Below are positions 15,203 through 23,890 of a stretch of 44,437 bases of DNA, one piece after another. Below the pieces are notes generated by a model. It was not told the origin of the DNA. It saw only the letters and a program-made list of their open reading frames with translations, and did not search any database. This DNA is from an uncultured Oscillospiraceae bacterium. Lineage in GTDB: Bacteria; Bacillota; Clostridia; Oscillospirales; Oscillospiraceae. How positions within the stretch are numbered: position 1 is the stretch's first letter; every line of letters begins with the position of its first letter. Both the position numbers and the translations under genes were made by a program. Location of the stretch: contig CALWXR010000020.1 of NCBI GenBank assembly GCA_944385535.1, forward strand, positions 1 through 44,437. The letters are read 5' to 3'.

Positions 15203-15661
15203 TCAAACCATTCTGTGTACATACATTCTGGAGGGTTCCGGTTCCCCGTCCCCCCGGGCCATGCAGTAAAAGTCCCAGCCGTATCGCTCATAAAAGCCAA
15301 CATGGTCGGTCAGCAGATACAGCACCGGGATCCCCTGCCGGTTCATATCCCGGCACACATGATAAAGCATAGCCCCGGCAATGCCCCTGCCCCGCTTTTC
15401 CGGCTCCGTATACACGGCGCACACGTTGGGACTTAAATCAACCCGGTCATGAAAGTCATTTTCAATAACTCCAAGGCCCCCGACGATTGTTCCTTCCTCC
15501 AGGGCCAGATACCATTGGGGCACCGGATTTTCTCCGGTCAGGCTCTGCTCCATGCTTTCTAGGTAAGCTTCCTCCGGAATTCCCCATTTTTCATGGAACC
15601 ACCGGGCAGCCTGCCCTATCCTTCCCGGCTGATCTCCCAGCCGGATGATTTCAACGCTCAT
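15203..15661 (-). CDS. GNAT-family N-acetyltransferase
   Basis: 152 aa. The acetyl-CoA-binding motif A is VYTEPEKRGRGIAGAMLYHV (about residues 83-102), followed by YLLTDHVGFYERYGWDF, the usual motif B with the Tyr that can act as general acid. The substrate is unknown. It follows another GNAT gene by 11 nt and precedes cmk by 52 nt in the same operon. Confidence 0.85.
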   Translation of the reverse strand: MSVEIIRLGDQPGRIGQAARWFHEKWGIPEEAYLESMEQSLTGENPVPQWYLALEEGTIVGGLGVIENDFHDRVDLSPNVCAVYTEPEKRGRGIAGAMLYHVCRDMNRQGIPVLYLLTDHVGFYERYGWDFYCMARGDGEPEPSRMYVHRMV

Positions 15662-15672
15662 TTTCCATCCTC

Positions 15673-16122
15673 TTATATCTGTGCCAGCGGTCTTTGCAGA
15701 TAGATCATATCCACCAACTGCCGCCCTCCCTCGAAAATCGGATGGTCATAGTGCTCGGTAAAGAACCCCTCCACCCGATGGGAATAGGCAAAGCCGCACT
15801 TTTCGTAAAAGGGAATGGTCAGCGGGCTGTCTCCCGTTCCCACCTGCATCAGAGAATACCGGGTTCCATATCGCTCCGCCAGAAATTCAATCATCGCTTT
15901 TCCGTATCCCCTTCCCTGAAAAGCGGGAACCGTTGCCAGATTCTTGATCTCCAGGATCCCGGCTTCCTCTGTAACCACACACAGGCACTTCAGCCCATGG
16001 TCTTCCAGCACATACAGGGTTCCTCGCTCCAGGTAGCGGTCGATCATATCCTCCTGCTCATCCGCCAGGAGCAGCAGGGGCAGATACTGCTTTTTGTTCC
16101 GCGTCACTTCCCGGATCTCCAT
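15673..16122 (-). CDS. GNAT-family N-acetyltransferase
   Basis: 149 aa. Motif A is ATVPAFQGRGYGKAMIEFL (about residues 62-80) and motif B is PFYEKCGFAYSHRV. The C-terminal EGFFTEHYDHPIFEGG is seen in a subgroup of Firmicute GNAT proteins without a known substrate. It is read in the operon between the sigma-like gene (13 nt upstream) and the second GNAT gene. Confidence 0.87.
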   Translation of the reverse strand: MEIREVTRNKKQYLPLLLLADEQEDMIDRYLERGTLYVLEDHGLKCLCVVTEEAGILEIKNLATVPAFQGRGYGKAMIEFLAERYGTRYSLMQVGTGDSPLTIPFYEKCGFAYSHRVEGFFTEHYDHPIFEGGRQLVDMIYLQRPLAQI

Positions 16123-16135
16123 ATAAACCCTTTCC

Positions 16136-17176
16136 TTATTCCCGGCGCAGCTTCGCCAGGGCGGCCGCCTCCCGGTAGAGCACTTCCCGGGTTGTCAGAC
16201 CCAGCCGCCGTCCCGTATCCTCGGGAGAAAGTGGCAGTCCGCCTTCCAGTCCGAACCGGAGGGAAAGCAGCTGGGCGTCCTCCGGGCTGAGCAGGGACAG
16301 CAGTTCCCCGATCCGCCGGCGCATCTGGAAGTAGGCGGTATCCTCCACAGCCTGATTTTCCTCTTTCTCCTGCTCTTGCTCCGGCTTTTCTTCCGGACGG
16401 GCCATTGCCAGGGTCTTGGCGTTTTCCATCATATTCCGAACCACCGCCGCCTCTTCCGGGCCCATGTGCAGTTCCAGGGCAATCTCTTCCAGGGTTGGGT
16501 TTCTTCCCAGCTCTCCAAGCAAGCGTTCATCCACCGCCCGGTAGTCTTCCAATGCCTGGCGCATCTTCTGGCCCACGCCGTTGGCTCTTGCCTGCAGCGT
16601 AACGGCTTTTGCCATATAGAACCGCACGAAGCGGTCCCGGTGGGCCCCGTAGTCCCCTTCCCGGTAGCTTTGTACCGCCTGCCACAGTCCCAGGCTGCCC
16701 TCCTGAATCAGATCCAGCAGCAGCACACCGTAGCCCACATGCTCCGCGGCAATTTCAATGACCCGGGAAAGTCCCAGGTTGGTCAGCCGCTCCATTGCCG
16801 ACTGCTCTCCCCGGGCGCACTGTTGAGCCAGCTGCCCTTCCTCGCCAAAGGCTGGAATTGCCGCCACCTCTTCCAGGTACAGCCGGAGCGGGTCATTCTT
16901 TTCCAGCTCCCGGGGATCCATGCCTTGCTTTGCCAGCTGACATTCCAGACGCATCCGTGCCGCGCCTTCCCCGGCGCCCATGGTCTTGGGCAGGGAAGAT
17001 ACTTCCAGCGTCACGCCTCTTTCTTCCATTTCCGCCAGGGCGTCCTCTACATAATCTTCCCCTTCCCCTTCCAGCATGGCCAGAAAGTCCGCAGCGGAAA
17101 CGGCGGTTCCCCTGCCCTTGGTGAGAAAATACCGCTCCCAGGGGCTGTCCTCAAAGGAAATATCCAACTCATTCAT
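16136..17176 (-). CDS. Degenerate sigma-70-like protein
   Basis: 346 aa. An acidic N-terminal domain (about 25-60, DFLAMLEGEGEDYVEDAL) may correspond to region 1.1. Region 1.2 is DPLRLYLEEVAAIPAF, and region 2 is recognisable by LLLDLIQEGSLGLWQAVQSY. The segment that should carry the -10 recognition helix reads RFVRFYMAKAVTLQA and lacks the WIRQ core. Region 3 is LGRNPTLEEIALELHM. Region 4 has LSLRFGLEGGLPLS, but its last helix is TTREVLYREAAALAKL instead of the usual RVRQIE. The gene overlaps the true sigma gene by 8 nt. It could be an alternative sigma with altered recognition or a modulator that binds core polymerase; both are inference. Confidence 0.8.
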   Translation of the reverse strand: MNELDISFEDSPWERYFLTKGRGTAVSAADFLAMLEGEGEDYVEDALAEMEERGVTLEVSSLPKTMGAGEGAARMRLECQLAKQGMDPRELEKNDPLRLYLEEVAAIPAFGEEGQLAQQCARGEQSAMERLTNLGLSRVIEIAAEHVGYGVLLLDLIQEGSLGLWQAVQSYREGDYGAHRDRFVRFYMAKAVTLQARANGVGQKMRQALEDYRAVDERLLGELGRNPTLEEIALELHMGPEEAAVVRNMMENAKTLAMARPEEKPEQEQEKEENQAVEDTAYFQMRRRIGELLSLLSPEDAQLLSLRFGLEGGLPLSPEDTGRRLGLTTREVLYREAAALAKLRRE

Positions 17177-18032
17177 TTAAGAAATCCTCCAATCCAAAAC
17201 CGGCGCCGTATTTTTGCAGCTTGTCCATGGCCTGACGCTCGATCTGCCGCACCCGCTCCTTGGAGATCCCCAGCTTTTTGCCGATCTCTTCCAGGGAGTA
17301 GCAATTGCCGTCCTCCATACCGAAATGCAGCCGCAGGATCTGCCGCTGCCGGTCATTCAAAGTCCCCAGCAGCCGGTCCATGGTATTCTCCAGTTCCCGG
17401 CGTACCAGTTCCTCATAGGGCTGAGGGGCCTGCACATCCTCCACAAGGGTGCCCAGGGCACTGTCCTCTCCGTCTCCGGTGGGCAGATCCAGAGAGCAGA
17501 CCTCCGGACTCAGCTGCCGCAGCTGCCGCACCTTCTTTACGGAAAGGCCGCACCGCTGGGCAATCTGCTCTTCTGTAGGCTCCTGCTCCATTTCCTGACG
17601 CAGGGCATTGCGGGCGGCTTCCACCTTGCGCATCTGCTCAGCAGTGTGCAGCGGCACCCGAATCACGCCGCCGTGGTTCATCAGGCACCGGGTCACCCCC
17701 TGGCGGATCCATTTGGTGGCATAGGTGGAGAACCGGTAGTCCAGGGTGTAGTCAAATTTCCTGGCCGCCGCCAGCAGGCCGATACTGCCCTCCTGGATCA
17801 GATCCATCAACGCCACACCCCGTCCGGCATACTCCCGGGCAATGGAAACCACCAGCCGCAAATTGGAATTCACCATCTGACGGATGGCGTCCTCGTCCTC
17901 TTCGGCGCAGCGCCGGGCAAGCTGCCGCTCCTCTTCCGGGGAAAGCAGCGGATAGCGGCGGATCTCGTTTAAGTACTGGGAGACATCCTCCTCGCCGGAA
18001 CTGACGGGCGTTTTTTCCAAAAGCTCTGTCAT
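17169..18032 (-). CDS. rpoD: RNA polymerase sigma-70 factor in the dnaG operon
   Basis: 287 aa, shorter than a usual primary sigma because region 1.1 and the non-conserved insert are absent. Region 1.2 is DVSQYLNEIRRYPLLS; region 2 has NLRLVVSIAREYAGRG, LMDLIQEGSIGLLAA and FSTYATKWIRQGVTR; region 3 EPTEEQIAQRCGLS; region 4.2 LEEIGKKLGISKERVRQIE. Position 1 of the usual WW pair used for strand opening is Lys here. The location after dnaG is that of rpoD in the macromolecular-synthesis operon, but the divergence leaves open that the true housekeeping sigma is elsewhere. It overlaps dnaG by 4 nt. Confidence 0.88.
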   Translation of the reverse strand: MTELLEKTPVSSGEEDVSQYLNEIRRYPLLSPEEERQLARRCAEEDEDAIRQMVNSNLRLVVSIAREYAGRGVALMDLIQEGSIGLLAAARKFDYTLDYRFSTYATKWIRQGVTRCLMNHGGVIRVPLHTAEQMRKVEAARNALRQEMEQEPTEEQIAQRCGLSVKKVRQLRQLSPEVCSLDLPTGDGEDSALGTLVEDVQAPQPYEELVRRELENTMDRLLGTLNDRQRQILRLHFGMEDGNCYSLEEIGKKLGISKERVRQIERQAMDKLQKYGAGFGLEDFLNE

Positions 18033-19783
18033 CCTTGATATCCCTTACTTTGCTTCAGTTTGTTTCGCAGGGCCATCAGATCGTCCTCCGTTTTGGCGCT
18101 GGACGCCTGATATTCCTCCTGGATGGTGCGGATACAGTCCTGAAAGGCCTGCTCGTTCACGGGCCCCTCCTGGCGCTGAGCAATTCCGGCAATGTGGGCC
18201 GTTTCCTCAGCGGTTAAATCCGTCAGCCCGCCCACAGAGACCTCCAATCCCTGCCTGTGCCGTTTGAGCATCTGGTCAAATACCCTTCCCAGCAGTTGGG
18301 AAGAGAACATTTCCGGGCGAAGATCCCGGGTCTGATCCAGCAAAGCCGGCTCTCGCAGGGCCTGGCTCAGAACCAGTTCCTCCGCCATGGCGGATTTCAT
18401 ATTGTCATAGCGAATGCTTCGGCTCTTGGGCTGAAGATTCCTGGCCGGCGACAGGTCTATTTTTTCCTGCTGCTTTTTCTCCCGGGCCAAACGGCGTTTA
18501 TATGCCCGAGACACCTCCAGCTTCATGGCCTCGGGGCTGATCTTCGCCAACTCCGCCACCCGGCCGCCGTACACCTCCCGCTGGACGGAACTGCCCAAGG
18601 TGCAGATCAGTTCCGCGGTTTCCTGCAAGTACTTCACCTTCTGATCGTCTTCCCGCAGGTCATACTTTTTCAAAATGGCGCCCAGCTGATATTCCACCCG
18701 GTTGGAGGATTCCTCCAGCAGGATCTTGAATCGATCCGCGCCGTATTTTTTTAGAAATTCATCCGGATCCTTGGCGTCTCGCATCTGCAATACCTTGACC
18801 TGCAAGCCCGCCTTTTCCAAAATGGGAATGGCCCGGCGGGTGGCGTTCTGACCGGCGGTATCACCGTCGTAGATCAGCACCACCTGATCCGTATACCGGG
18901 ACAGCAGCGCCGCGCCGTCCTCCGTCAGGGCGGTGCCCAGGGAAGCCACAGCGCAATCGAACCCAAACTGGTGCAGGGCAATGGCGTCCATATACCCCTC
19001 CACCAGGATCATATATCCCTGCTTGCTCTTCTTGGCAAGATTCAGCGCGAACAGATTTTTCCGCTTGTTGAAAATCAAGGTTTCCGGGGAATTCAAGTAC
19101 TTGGCGGCGTTTTTATCCTGATTGCTCAGAATCCGGCCGCCAAAGCCGATGACGTTCCCCCGCACGTCGATGATGGGAAACATGAGGCGATCCCGGAACC
19201 GGTCGAAAAGGCTTCCGTTTTTCCGGGAAACGGTCACCAGCCCCGAGTCCCGCAGTTCCTGTTCGGTATAGCCCTTCTTCCGCAGAGCGTCCACCAGAGC
19301 CGTCCAGTGATCCGGCGCGTAGCCGATGCCGAACTTGGTCAAAATGGCCTTGGGCATGCCCCGCTCCTGGGCGTATCTCAGGGCTTCCGCCCCGCCCGGG
19401 GCGTAAAGCTGGCTGTGGTAAAACCGGGCCGCCTCCTTGTGCAGGGCCCACAGCCGCTCCTGCTGCCGGTAGCGGCTCTGGTACTGCTCATCCTCCGGCA
19501 CCTCCATCCCGGCCCGCTTGGCCAGGGAACGCACCGCGTCCGGGTAGCTTAAGCCCTCGATCTCCATCATAAAGTTGATGACGCTGCCCCCTTTGTGGCA
19601 GCCGAAGCAGTAGTAGATCCCCTTATCGGGGGATACGGAAAAGGAGGCCGTTTTTTCCCCGTGGAAGGGACACAGCCCAAACAGGTTGGAACCGGAACGC
19701 TTCAGGTTCACATACTGCCCCACCACATCCGCAATGGGGTTGCGGGCAGTGAGTTCATCCAAAAATGCCGGTGGGAATGCCAT
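18029..19783 (-). CDS. dnaG: DNA primase
   Basis: 584 aa. It makes RNA primers at the replication fork. The N-terminal zinc finger reads CPFHGEKTASFSVSP with YYCFGCHKGG (CHC2 type), followed by the primase core with RLMFPIIDVRGNVIGFGGR. The TOPRIM metal-binding motifs are ILVEGYMDAIALHQFG and IYDGDTAGQ. The C-terminal region binds helicase and is short and variable, as in other Clostridia. It starts at 19783 and is followed by two sigma-type genes, the classic dnaG-rpoD order. Confidence 0.97.
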   Translation of the reverse strand: MAFPPAFLDELTARNPIADVVGQYVNLKRSGSNLFGLCPFHGEKTASFSVSPDKGIYYCFGCHKGGSVINFMMEIEGLSYPDAVRSLAKRAGMEVPEDEQYQSRYRQQERLWALHKEAARFYHSQLYAPGGAEALRYAQERGMPKAILTKFGIGYAPDHWTALVDALRKKGYTEQELRDSGLVTVSRKNGSLFDRFRDRLMFPIIDVRGNVIGFGGRILSNQDKNAAKYLNSPETLIFNKRKNLFALNLAKKSKQGYMILVEGYMDAIALHQFGFDCAVASLGTALTEDGAALLSRYTDQVVLIYDGDTAGQNATRRAIPILEKAGLQVKVLQMRDAKDPDEFLKKYGADRFKILLEESSNRVEYQLGAILKKYDLREDDQKVKYLQETAELICTLGSSVQREVYGGRVAELAKISPEAMKLEVSRAYKRRLAREKKQQEKIDLSPARNLQPKSRSIRYDNMKSAMAEELVLSQALREPALLDQTRDLRPEMFSSQLLGRVFDQMLKRHRQGLEVSVGGLTDLTAEETAHIAGIAQRQEGPVNEQAFQDCIRTIQEEYQASSAKTEDDLMALRNKLKQSKGYQG

Positions 19784-19822
19784 GGCCCTCCTCCTCTCTG
19801 TAAAATGAATGATTCTGTCACA

Positions 19823-20836
19823 TCATCCCCGGACTTGCCAGCCCATGGGAATAAAAAGCTCCGTATACTTGTCCACGGCGTAATTGTCCGTCATGCCGGC
19901 TATGTAGTCGCAGACTGTTCGCTCCAGACCGTCAAAGCTCATCTGAGGCTGGAAATCCTCCGGCAGGGCTTCCGGGTGGGTATAGTAGTATTCAAACATC
20001 CTTTGGAGCATATCTTTGGCCTTCTGCTCCTCCCCCTTGGCCACCGGATTCCGGTATACGTTTTCAAACATAAAGGCCCGCAAATCCTTCAGCGCCTTGT
20101 CCACCGGCGCCGACAGGCACACCTCTCCCGCTTCCCGGGAGGTACGGATGGCGTCGCACACCAGCGTATTGATCCGATCCCGGTGGCTGTATCCCAGCAC
20201 CTGGGTAATGGCCGCCGGGATATCCTCGTTGGTCAGAATCCCCGCCCGAATGGCGTCGTCGATATCATGGTTCACATAGGCGATCTGGTCGCTGCGGCGA
20301 ACCACCCGGCCCTCCAGGGTCTCCGGCCAGTAGGGTCCGGTATGACCCAGGATCCCCAGCCGAACCTCATGGGTCAGGTTCAAGCCTCTTCCATCCTTTT
20401 CCAGAACGTCCACCACCCGCAGGCTTTGCTCGTTATGGCGGAAGGGCTTGCCCAGGCATTTGCTCAGGGCGTCCTCCCCCGCGTGCCCAAAGGGGGTATG
20501 CCCCAGGTCATGCCCCATGGCCACCGCCTCTGCCAGATCCTCATTCAGCCCCAGGGCCCGGGTGATGGTTCCGGCGATCCGGGCCACCTCCAGTGTGTGG
20601 GTCATCCGGGTACGGTAGTGATCCCCCTCCGGCTGCAAAAACACCTGGGTCTTGTGCATCAGACGGCGAAAGGCTTTGGAATGAACGATCCGGTCAATAT
20701 CCCGCTGGTAGCAGGTACGGACATCCTCTTCCCGGGGTTCCTCCTTCCGGGGTCTGCCCTGAGACCGATCCGCAAAGGCCGCCAGCGGGTTCAGCCGCTT
20801 ATGCTCCTGCCGTTCCAGTTCCTCCCGAATTGTCAT
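19823..20836 (-). CDS. dgt: Deoxyguanosinetriphosphate triphosphohydrolase-like protein
   Basis: 337 aa HD-domain hydrolase of the dGTPase type 2 group, which splits dNTPs to the nucleoside and triphosphate. Seen: RLMHKTQVF, RTRMTHTLEVARIAG (first His), MGHDLGHTPFGHAGE (HD pair) and HDIDDAIRAGI (last Asp). The location directly upstream of dnaG is usual in Clostridia and would link dNTP pool control to replication. It belongs to the hflX operon, 39 nt before dnaG. Confidence 0.93.
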   Translation of the reverse strand: MTIREELERQEHKRLNPLAAFADRSQGRPRKEEPREEDVRTCYQRDIDRIVHSKAFRRLMHKTQVFLQPEGDHYRTRMTHTLEVARIAGTITRALGLNEDLAEAVAMGHDLGHTPFGHAGEDALSKCLGKPFRHNEQSLRVVDVLEKDGRGLNLTHEVRLGILGHTGPYWPETLEGRVVRRSDQIAYVNHDIDDAIRAGILTNEDIPAAITQVLGYSHRDRINTLVCDAIRTSREAGEVCLSAPVDKALKDLRAFMFENVYRNPVAKGEEQKAKDMLQRMFEYYYTHPEALPEDFQPQMSFDGLERTVCDYIAGMTDNYAVDKYTELFIPMGWQVRG

Positions 20837-20917
20837 GGATGATTCCCCCTTTTGTCAAATATCCTGCCGAACACCCTCAAAAACCAAGGCCCGGCCCCCA
20901 TTGGCATTTCCGCCGGC

Positions 20918-21445
20918 TTACTCAGCAGCGGTCAGATAGAATAAGATATCCCCTTTTCCCTGCTGGGAAGTACCATCGTACACCCGATTGTCATAGCCGC
21001 CGATCTCAAAGCCCAGGCGTAAGTAAAACAGGCACGCATTCAGATTGTTATCCTGGGCCTGCAGAAAAAGCCCCCGGTAACCCCGTTTCAGCGCCTCCTG
21101 GGTGGCCGCCTCTATCAGCGCTCTGCCCACCCCTTTGTTCCGGGCGGCAGCGCTGACCTTTAAATCTGTCACATACATGTATCGGAAAAAGCCGTTTTTC
21201 AGGATCACCAGTCCTACACACTTGCCGTTTTCATAGGCGCCGAAGGCCGCGCCGCCGACGGATATCCGGTCGAAATCGTAGGTTTCCTGGGGGAATGTCA
21301 TGATCTCCGGTTCTTCATAGGGACGAATCCGATAGCTCCAAACGCCGCCCCTCAACTCCGGCGCCATCTGCCCCGGCATGGAAAAAGGCTCGTTTTGCAA
21401 ATTCAGATCCCCGGCGGTCTCCCGGGTGATTTGTTGAACGATCAT
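20918..21445 (-). CDS. GNAT-family N-acetyltransferase
   Basis: 175 aa. Motif A is DLKVSAAARNKGVGRALIEA (about residues 92-111); it is followed by GLFLQAQDNNLNACLFYLRL and GGYDNRVYDG. This order resembles streptothricin acetyltransferases (SatA/Sat4), but the similarity is shared with many uncharacterised GNATs, so no resistance function is claimed. It is read between yigZ and dgt. Confidence 0.85.
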   Translation of the reverse strand: MIVQQITRETAGDLNLQNEPFSMPGQMAPELRGGVWSYRIRPYEEPEIMTFPQETYDFDRISVGGAAFGAYENGKCVGLVILKNGFFRYMYVTDLKVSAAARNKGVGRALIEAATQEALKRGYRGLFLQAQDNNLNACLFYLRLGFEIGGYDNRVYDGTSQQGKGDILFYLTAAE

Positions 21446-21461
21446 CCTGGTTTCTCCTTTC

Positions 21462-22088
21462 TTATTCCACAGGGAAGGCCCGGTATTCCCGGCCGGTCTC
21501 CATCCCCTCTACGGTTCCGGCGGTCAAATCCGTCAGCCGGTCCAGGAAACGCTGGGCCTGATTCTCCGGGAACAGCAGCTCCAGCTCCACTTCCCTGCCG
21601 AATTCACAGCCCCGGACAATGCCGCCGAAGGCGGCGGTTTCCAGCTTCACCCGCTCGTAAAAGCTGTAGGGGCAGGGCACATACAGTACCGTCCAGACCC
21701 GCTTCATGGACTTTCCCGCCGCGTCCACGGCGATCTTCGCCCCTTTGGTATAAGCCCGAACCAGTCCCCCGGCCCCCAGCAGGATGCCGCCAAAGTACCG
21801 GGTCACCACACAGACTACGTTGTAAAGCCCTTCCCGCTGCAAAACCTGAAGCATAGGCAAGCCCGCGGTGCCGCCAGGCTCTCCGTCGTCGGAAAAACGG
21901 ACAGCGCCGTCATGGATAATATAGGCCCAGCAGTTGTGGGTAGCGTCATAATGCTTCTTTTTCATCTGCTGGATCTTTTCCAGCGCCTCTTCTTCCGTTT
22001 CCACCGGCCAAATCCGGCCGAGAAAGCGGGACTTTTTCTCGATAAACTCCCCTTCTCCAAAGGCAGTGGGCACCAGATATTCTTCCAA
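21462..22088 (-). CDS. yigZ: YigZ/IMPACT family protein
   Basis: 208 aa. The N-terminal UPF0029/IMPACT domain has EFIEKKSRFLGRIWPV, ATHNCWAYI and the conserved FSDDGEPGGTAGLPML, followed by TRYFGGILLGAGGLVRAYT. The C-terminal part is a ferredoxin-like DUF1949 domain. In eukaryotes IMPACT proteins modulate translation control; the bacterial role is unclear. It starts 3 nt after the hflX stop and is co-transcribed. Confidence 0.94.
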   Translation of the reverse strand: MEEYLVPTAFGEGEFIEKKSRFLGRIWPVETEEEALEKIQQMKKKHYDATHNCWAYIIHDGAVRFSDDGEPGGTAGLPMLQVLQREGLYNVVCVVTRYFGGILLGAGGLVRAYTKGAKIAVDAAGKSMKRVWTVLYVPCPYSFYERVKLETAAFGGIVRGCEFGREVELELLFPENQAQRFLDRLTDLTAGTVEGMETGREYRAFPVE

Positions 22089-22091
22089 GGC

Positions 22092-23360
22092 TCAGCACTC
22101 CTTGATCACATATTCTCTGAGTCTGCCAAAGAGGATCTCATCGAGAATGGTTTCGATCTGGATCTGGCTTTCCGTATAATCTACCTTCAGCACCTGGGCA
22201 TTGTCGTGAAGGGTTTCCACCTTGCCGCCCATGGAATAGGGAAGCCCCAAAATCACATGGTGCCGCCGCTGATTCAGCGCCTTTTCAATGGCCTTCAGCA
22301 GTCCGTCCATGTTGATGCCCTTCTTCGCGGAAATGGCCACCACATCCTTGCCCATGGGAATATCCTCGGAATAGACCAGATCCGCCTTATTGTAGCAGCG
22401 AAGCACCGGCGTCTGGGGTTTGGCCAGCTTACTGATCAGCCGATCCACCACCGCGATGTGCCGCTCCAAATAGGGGTCGGACAGGTCGATTACATGCAGC
22501 AGCAGATCCGCGTATTCCAGTTCCTCCAGAGTGGCGTGGAACGCGTTGACCAGATGATGGGGCAGCTTGGCAATGAAGCCCACCGTATCCGACAATATCA
22601 CATCCAGATTATCCGAAACCCGCAACAGCCGGGAGGTGGTATCCAGGGTATCAAACAGCCGGTTGTTGGCGGGGATCCCCGCGCCGGTCAGCTGATTCAG
22701 CAGGGTGGATTTTCCGGAGTTGGTATAGCCCACAATGGCAACCACCGGCACGGAGTTTTTCATCCGCCGTTCCCGCTGAACGCTGCGCACCTTCCGCACC
22801 TGCTCCAGCTCCTCTTCCAGCCGGTTGATCCGCTCCCGAATGTGACGGCGGTCGGTTTCCAGCTTGGTTTCGCCGGGGCCACGGGTTCCGATGCCGCCGC
22901 CCTGCCGGGACATAGACGTGCCCATGCCGGACAGCCGGGGCAGCAAATACTTATATTGGGCCAATTCCACCTGAAGCCGGCCCTCCTTGGTCTTTGCCCG
23001 CTGGGCGAAAATATCCAGGATCAGAGCGCTCCGATCCAGTACCGGCACACCGATGATTTCTTCCAGGGCCCGGATATTGCCGGCAGACAGTTCGTTGTCA
23101 AACACCACCATGGTGGAGTTGGTGGCTTCCACCAGCATCTTCACTTCCTGGGCCTTGCCCTCTCCAATAAAGCTGTGGGGATCCGGCGTGTGGCGGTTTT
23201 GCAGCACCATGCCGGTGCACACGCCGCCGGCGGTTTCCAGCAGAGATTCCAGTTCATCCAAGGTATCTTCCGTCGCCGTCTGTTCGTCGCTGAAACAGTC
23301 CGCGTTCAGGCCTACCAATACGGCCCGCTCCTGCTTTTCCTGATTGATGATCTCTTCCAT
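22092..23360 (-). CDS. hflX: Ribosome-associated GTPase HflX
   Basis: 422 aa. The HflX N-terminal domain (GMVLQNRHTPDPHSFIGEGKA without its last residues, DNELSAGNIRALEE, VLDRSALILDIFAQRA) is followed by a coiled-coil and the glycine-rich GTRGPGETKLETDRR. The GTPase domain has G1 GYTNSGKSTLLN, G3 DTVGFIAKLP and G4 NKADL. HflX splits stalled 70S ribosomes under stress. It is the first gene of the long minus-strand operon; AGAGGAAG lies 7 nt before the ATG and the promoter is at 23441-23470. Confidence 0.96.
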   Translation of the reverse strand: MEEIINQEKQERAVLVGLNADCFSDEQTATEDTLDELESLLETAGGVCTGMVLQNRHTPDPHSFIGEGKAQEVKMLVEATNSTMVVFDNELSAGNIRALEEIIGVPVLDRSALILDIFAQRAKTKEGRLQVELAQYKYLLPRLSGMGTSMSRQGGGIGTRGPGETKLETDRRHIRERINRLEEELEQVRKVRSVQRERRMKNSVPVVAIVGYTNSGKSTLLNQLTGAGIPANNRLFDTLDTTSRLLRVSDNLDVILSDTVGFIAKLPHHLVNAFHATLEELEYADLLLHVIDLSDPYLERHIAVVDRLISKLAKPQTPVLRCYNKADLVYSEDIPMGKDVVAISAKKGINMDGLLKAIEKALNQRRHHVILGLPYSMGGKVETLHDNAQVLKVDYTESQIQIETILDEILFGRLREYVIKEC

Positions 23361-23440
23361 ACAGTTTCTTCCTCTCCCGCTGATCTGAAACAGGCATGGT
23401 CGGTGCCCGAAAACAGCGTTTTACTTTTTTCTTATTTTTT

Positions 23441-23470
23441 AGTATACCACACAATACACCCCATGGACAA
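23441..23470 (-). promoter_or_regulatory. Sigma-A promoter of the hflX operon
   Basis: Minus strand: TTGTCC (23465-23470), 18 nt, TATACT (23441-23446). No other promoter as clear is seen before 12533, so the eleven genes may be one unit with weaker internal starts. Confidence 0.65.
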
Positions 23471-23500
23471 CATGTTTCCTGCCGAAATTTGTTAACAAAA

Positions 23501-23534
23501 AGAAAAATCCGCACCACGTTTCCGTAGTGCGGAT
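23501..23534 (-). terminator. Terminator of rpmE
   Basis: A 12-bp stem (23507-23518 with 23523-23534) encloses a GAAA tetraloop on the minus strand, with one U-G wobble, and is followed by TTTTT. It starts 10 nt after the rpmE stop. Confidence 0.9.
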
Positions 23535-23543
23535 CGATCGGTC

Positions 23544-23744
23544 TTACTTCAGGCCAAAACGCTTGTTGAAGCGATCAACACGTCCACCGGTGTCAACCAG
23601 CTTCTGCTTGCCGGTATAGAAAGGGTGGCACTTGGAGCAGATCTCAACACGAATGTCCTTCTTGGTAGAACCAGTGGTAAAGACATTGCCACACGCACAG
23701 CGGATGGTGGTCTGTTCGTACTTGGGATGGATACCTTCCTTCAT
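23544..23744 (-). CDS. rpmE: 50S ribosomal protein L31 (zinc-binding type)
   Basis: 66 aa, the normal length. The four zinc Cys are C16, C18 (CAC), C36 and C39 (CSKC), so this is the C+ form. The start [14 protein letters not shown] at 23744 is preceded by AAGAGGTG; the frame extends 16 codons further but that part is leader. It is a single-gene unit with a promoter at 23810-23838 and its own terminator. Confidence 0.97.
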   Translation of the reverse strand: MKEGIHPKYEQTTIRCACGNVFTTGSTKKDIRVEICSKCHPFYTGKQKLVDTGGRVDRFNKRFGLK

Positions 23745-23809
23745 TTCGTTCACCTCTTTCTTATCAGTTAAAGGGCATAAAAGCCCCAGCAATCTTCAAT
23801 CGCCCGAAT

Positions 23810-23838
23810 ATAATATCACATCTGTTTACAGAATGCAA
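23810..23838 (-). promoter_or_regulatory. Sigma-A promoter of rpmE
   Basis: Minus strand: TTGCAT (23833-23838), 17 nt, TATTAT (23810-23815). The leader of about 60 nt contains a small GGGGCTTTTATGCCC hairpin, which could serve autoregulation by L31 but this is not shown. Confidence 0.6.
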
Positions 23839-23890
23839 GTGTTTTTTTGCAAATTTTCAAAAGCACCGGAAAAATCCCGAAAATCCGGGC

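Noticed and set aside
20918..21445. Streptothricin resistance gene
   Set aside because: Similarity is limited to motifs shared by many GNAT proteins; the location in a housekeeping operon argues against a resistance gene.
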